The translations under genes and the position numbers were made by a program. Shown here piece after piece: positions 43,852-45,503 of a stretch of 45,503 nucleotides of DNA. The notes below the pieces were generated by a model, which had not been told where the DNA came from, made no database searches, and saw nothing but the letters and a program-made list of their open reading frames with translations. The stretch lies in the NCBI GenBank assembly GCA_001552515.1, contig BCRI01000053.1:1-45503 (forward strand), written 5' to 3'. Origin of the DNA: Sphaerimonospora mesophila NBRC 14179 = JCM 3151 (GTDB lineage Bacteria > Actinomycetota > Actinomycetes > Streptosporangiales > Streptosporangiaceae). The first letter of the stretch is position 1; each line of letters starts with the position of its first letter.

Positions 43852-44832
43852 TCATCGTCCGTCCTGCGTGGCGGGGCCCGACATGGCCAGGTGGCCGGGC
43901 GTGTGCACATGGCCGAGATCGGCGGCGAGATAGCGGGCGGCGGTGCGGAGCGCGCGCAGCATCGCCGCGACCGACGGCCGCCGGACGGCCGACTTCCTGG
44001 CGACCGCGTAGACGCGCCGCTCGACCGGCTCACCGGGAAGCCTTCTGACGGCGATCCCCCGCGTGCCGGTGGCCAGTGCGAGCGCGGGCACAGCGGCGAT
44101 GCCGATGCCCTTGCCCACCAGTCCGAGGATCGTCCCCAGCCCCTCGAACTCCCAGGCCACGGGTGGCGGCCCGCCGATGTCGGCCAGCAGCCGCTCGACG
44201 GCGTCGCGGGAGGGTTCGCTCTCCGGTGTGACCATCCACGGCTCGTCTCTCAGCGCCATCAGGTCGACGGGCACCGCGGGATCGGCCATCCGATGGCGTC
44301 GCGGCACGACGAGCACCATCGGATCGGTCAGCAACGGGATGCTCGCCAGGTCGCTGTGGTCGCCCAGGTCGCTCAGCAGGCCCTGCCAATCGTCGATCAG
44401 GGCGATGTCGATCTCGCCGGACTCGACCTCTCTGATGCCGTGCCCCGGCCGGGTCTGGCGCAGCCGCAGCGCGAGTTCCCCGTGGCGGCGCAGCAGCCGG
44501 GCGAGCGCGGGCGCGAACGCCACGGCCCCCGTCGGGAAGGCGGTCACCACCACCCGCCCCGACGGCGTGCCGGCGTGCGCGGACAGGTCGGACTCGGCCG
44601 CCTCCACCATCGACAGGATCCGTCTGCCGTGCTCGACCAGGCGCCAGCCCGCGTCGGTCAGCTCGGCGCTGCGGGAGGTCCGGTCCAGCAGTACGGCTCC
44701 CGACTCGCGTTCGAGCACGGCGAGCTGCTGGGAGACGGCCGACGCGCTGTAGCCGAGCGCCTCGGCCGTGGCGGCGATGCTGCCCCGCCTGGCGAACTCG
44801 CAGATCAGGGCAATTCTCCGGATATCGAGCAT
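43852..44832 (-). CDS. LysR-family transcriptional regulator
   Basis: A 326-residue regulator with an N-terminal winged HTH (MLDIRRIALICEFARRGSIAATAEALGYSASAVSQQLAVLE) and a C-terminal LysR substrate-binding domain (GRVVVTAFPTGAVAFAPALARLLRRH). It is divergent from the aminotransferase gene with a 100-nt intergenic region, the usual LysR-target arrangement, so it probably controls that gene. The effector is unknown. Confidence 0.93.
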   Translation of the reverse strand: MLDIRRIALICEFARRGSIAATAEALGYSASAVSQQLAVLERESGAVLLDRTSRSAELTDAGWRLVEHGRRILSMVEAAESDLSAHAGTPSGRVVVTAFPTGAVAFAPALARLLRRHGELALRLRQTRPGHGIREVESGEIDIALIDDWQGLLSDLGDHSDLASIPLLTDPMVLVVPRRHRMADPAVPVDLMALRDEPWMVTPESEPSRDAVERLLADIGGPPPVAWEFEGLGTILGLVGKGIGIAAVPALALATGTRGIAVRRLPGEPVERRVYAVARKSAVRRPSVAAMLRALRTAARYLAADLGHVHTPGHLAMSGPATQDGR

Positions 44833-44932
44833 CAGTTTTCCTTACTCCTGGCCCCGGAAAGCCTCGCTTGTTCTTATGCCTTCACCCAATCACCCTGGGA
44901 ACGATCCATCCACGGATTCGAAGGGAAGGCAG

Positions 44933-45503
44933 ATGAACGTCCCGATATCGGCCACCTTGGCCGCCAATGAGGAGATCGCCCGAAGACGGCAGCGCGGCCA
45001 GCACATCGTCAACCTCGCCTTCGGGGAGGCGGGCCTGCCGGTCCACCCCGCGTTACGAGACGCGCTCGCGCGGGCGAGCGGCGACAACGCGTACGGACCG
45101 GTCGCGGGCTCGGCCGCGCTGCGCGAGGCGGCGGCGGGCTACTGGGCGCGGCGCGGCATCTCCGCCGATCCCCGCCTCGTCGTCTGCGGTCCGGGCAGCA
45201 AGGCCCTGCTGTACGGCCTCCTGCTCGCCCTCGGCGGCGACATCGTGCTGCCCAGACCGAGCTGGGTCAGCTATGCGGCCCAGGCCGAGCTGGTCGGCGT
45301 CCGCCCGATCATGATCGCGCCGCCGCCCGGCGAGGGGGGCGTGCCGGATCCTGAACGGGTGGCGCCTGCGGTCACGGCGGCCAGGGCACAGGGCAGGACG
45401 GTCACGTCACTGCTGGTCACGCTGCCGGACAACCCGACGGGCCGGCTGGCACGGCCGGAGACGGTCCGGCGGCTCGCCGAGCTGGCCCGCGAACTGGATC
45501 TGA
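44933..45503 (+). CDS. Class I/II PLP-dependent aminotransferase, 3' end outside window
   Basis: The open frame from ATG 44933 (GGGAAGG RBS) runs to the window end, giving 190 residues. IVNLAFGEAGLPVHPALRDALA, NAYGPVAGSAALREAAAGYW, VVCGPGSKALLYGLLLALGGDIVLPRPSWVSY and LPDNPTGRLA are in the order of fold-type I aminotransferases. The PLP-binding Lys would lie beyond the window. Substrate is unknown; control by the adjacent LysR protein is likely. Confidence 0.9.
   Translation, partial: MNVPISATLAANEEIARRRQRGQHIVNLAFGEAGLPVHPALRDALARASGDNAYGPVAGSAALREAAAGYWARRGISADPRLVVCGPGSKALLYGLLLALGGDIVLPRPSWVSYAAQAELVGVRPIMIAPPPGEGGVPDPERVAPAVTAARAQGRTVTSLLVTLPDNPTGRLARPETVRRLAELARELDL

Overview
The window is high-GC actinobacterial chromosome. 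GTG starts, ATGA/GTGA start-stop overlaps, a SARP regulator, mycothiol-type DinB and LytR-CpsA-Psr proteins all fit. I infer a Streptosporangiaceae-like host (Nonomuraea/Streptosporangium/Microbispora type), from general resemblance only.

Region 1 (1-22.8 kb) is a RiPP (ribosomally made, post-translationally modified peptide) gene cluster. A minus-strand operon starts near 15.42 kb with an ABC ATPase and permease. It continues through three small tandem precursor-peptide genes (13448-13642, 13230-13418, 13032-13214), all short enough to be missed by annotation pipelines. A near-perfect hairpin (12981-13011) follows the precursors. Next come a PqqD-like/M50 site-2-protease fusion, a split LanB dehydratase (glutamylation protein, then a separate elimination-type protein), a second ABC pair, a YcaO protein ending in PxPxP, a small E1-like zinc protein, an RRE/E1-like/SagB fusion, and a second nitroreductase. 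Most of the enzyme genes overlap by 4 nt. The three precursors share a leader block of the form [DN]L[YF][LM]EE[LW] and have Ser/Thr/Cys-rich but very different cores. The gene set predicts azol(in)es plus dehydroamino acids. There is no LanC and no third LanB-like protein (pyridine synthase), so it looks closer to goadsporin-type linear azole peptides than to thiopeptides or lanthipeptides. A convergent SARP/NB-ARC/TPR regulator enters at the left edge. A 603-nt AT-rich divergent region (15422-16024) carries four TTCTAGA-like repeats at 10-11-bp spacing, as expected for SARP binding. The divergent plus-strand operon (16025-21624) encodes a disordered protein, an ABC-2 exporter, a lipoprotein, a HlyD-like adaptor with a peptidoglycan-binding domain, and a MacB-type ATPase and permease; export or immunity is likely. 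A convergent two-gene operon encodes a short globin and a DivIVA-like coiled-coil protein.

Region 2 (22.8-27.6 kb) is mixed: aldo/keto reductase, DinB/maleylpyruvate-isomerase-like protein, a TTA-rich hypothetical gene, a CPBP membrane protease and a NodB deacetylase lipoprotein.

Region 3 (27.65-38.6 kb) is a manno-oligosaccharide utilisation locus: a LacI regulator divergent from a solute-binding lipoprotein, two Dpp-like permeases, two Dpp-like ATPases, a GH2 beta-mannosidase and phosphomannose isomerase. A repeat array with an 18-bp stem separates the binding-protein gene from the permease genes.

Region 4 (38.7-45.5 kb) holds a LytR-CpsA-Psr protein, a membrane protein, a Pro/Thr-rich single-pass protein, a 160-bp MITE-like palindrome, a kinase-like protein with Arg in place of key Lys residues, a LysR regulator and the start of an aminotransferase gene cut by the window edge.
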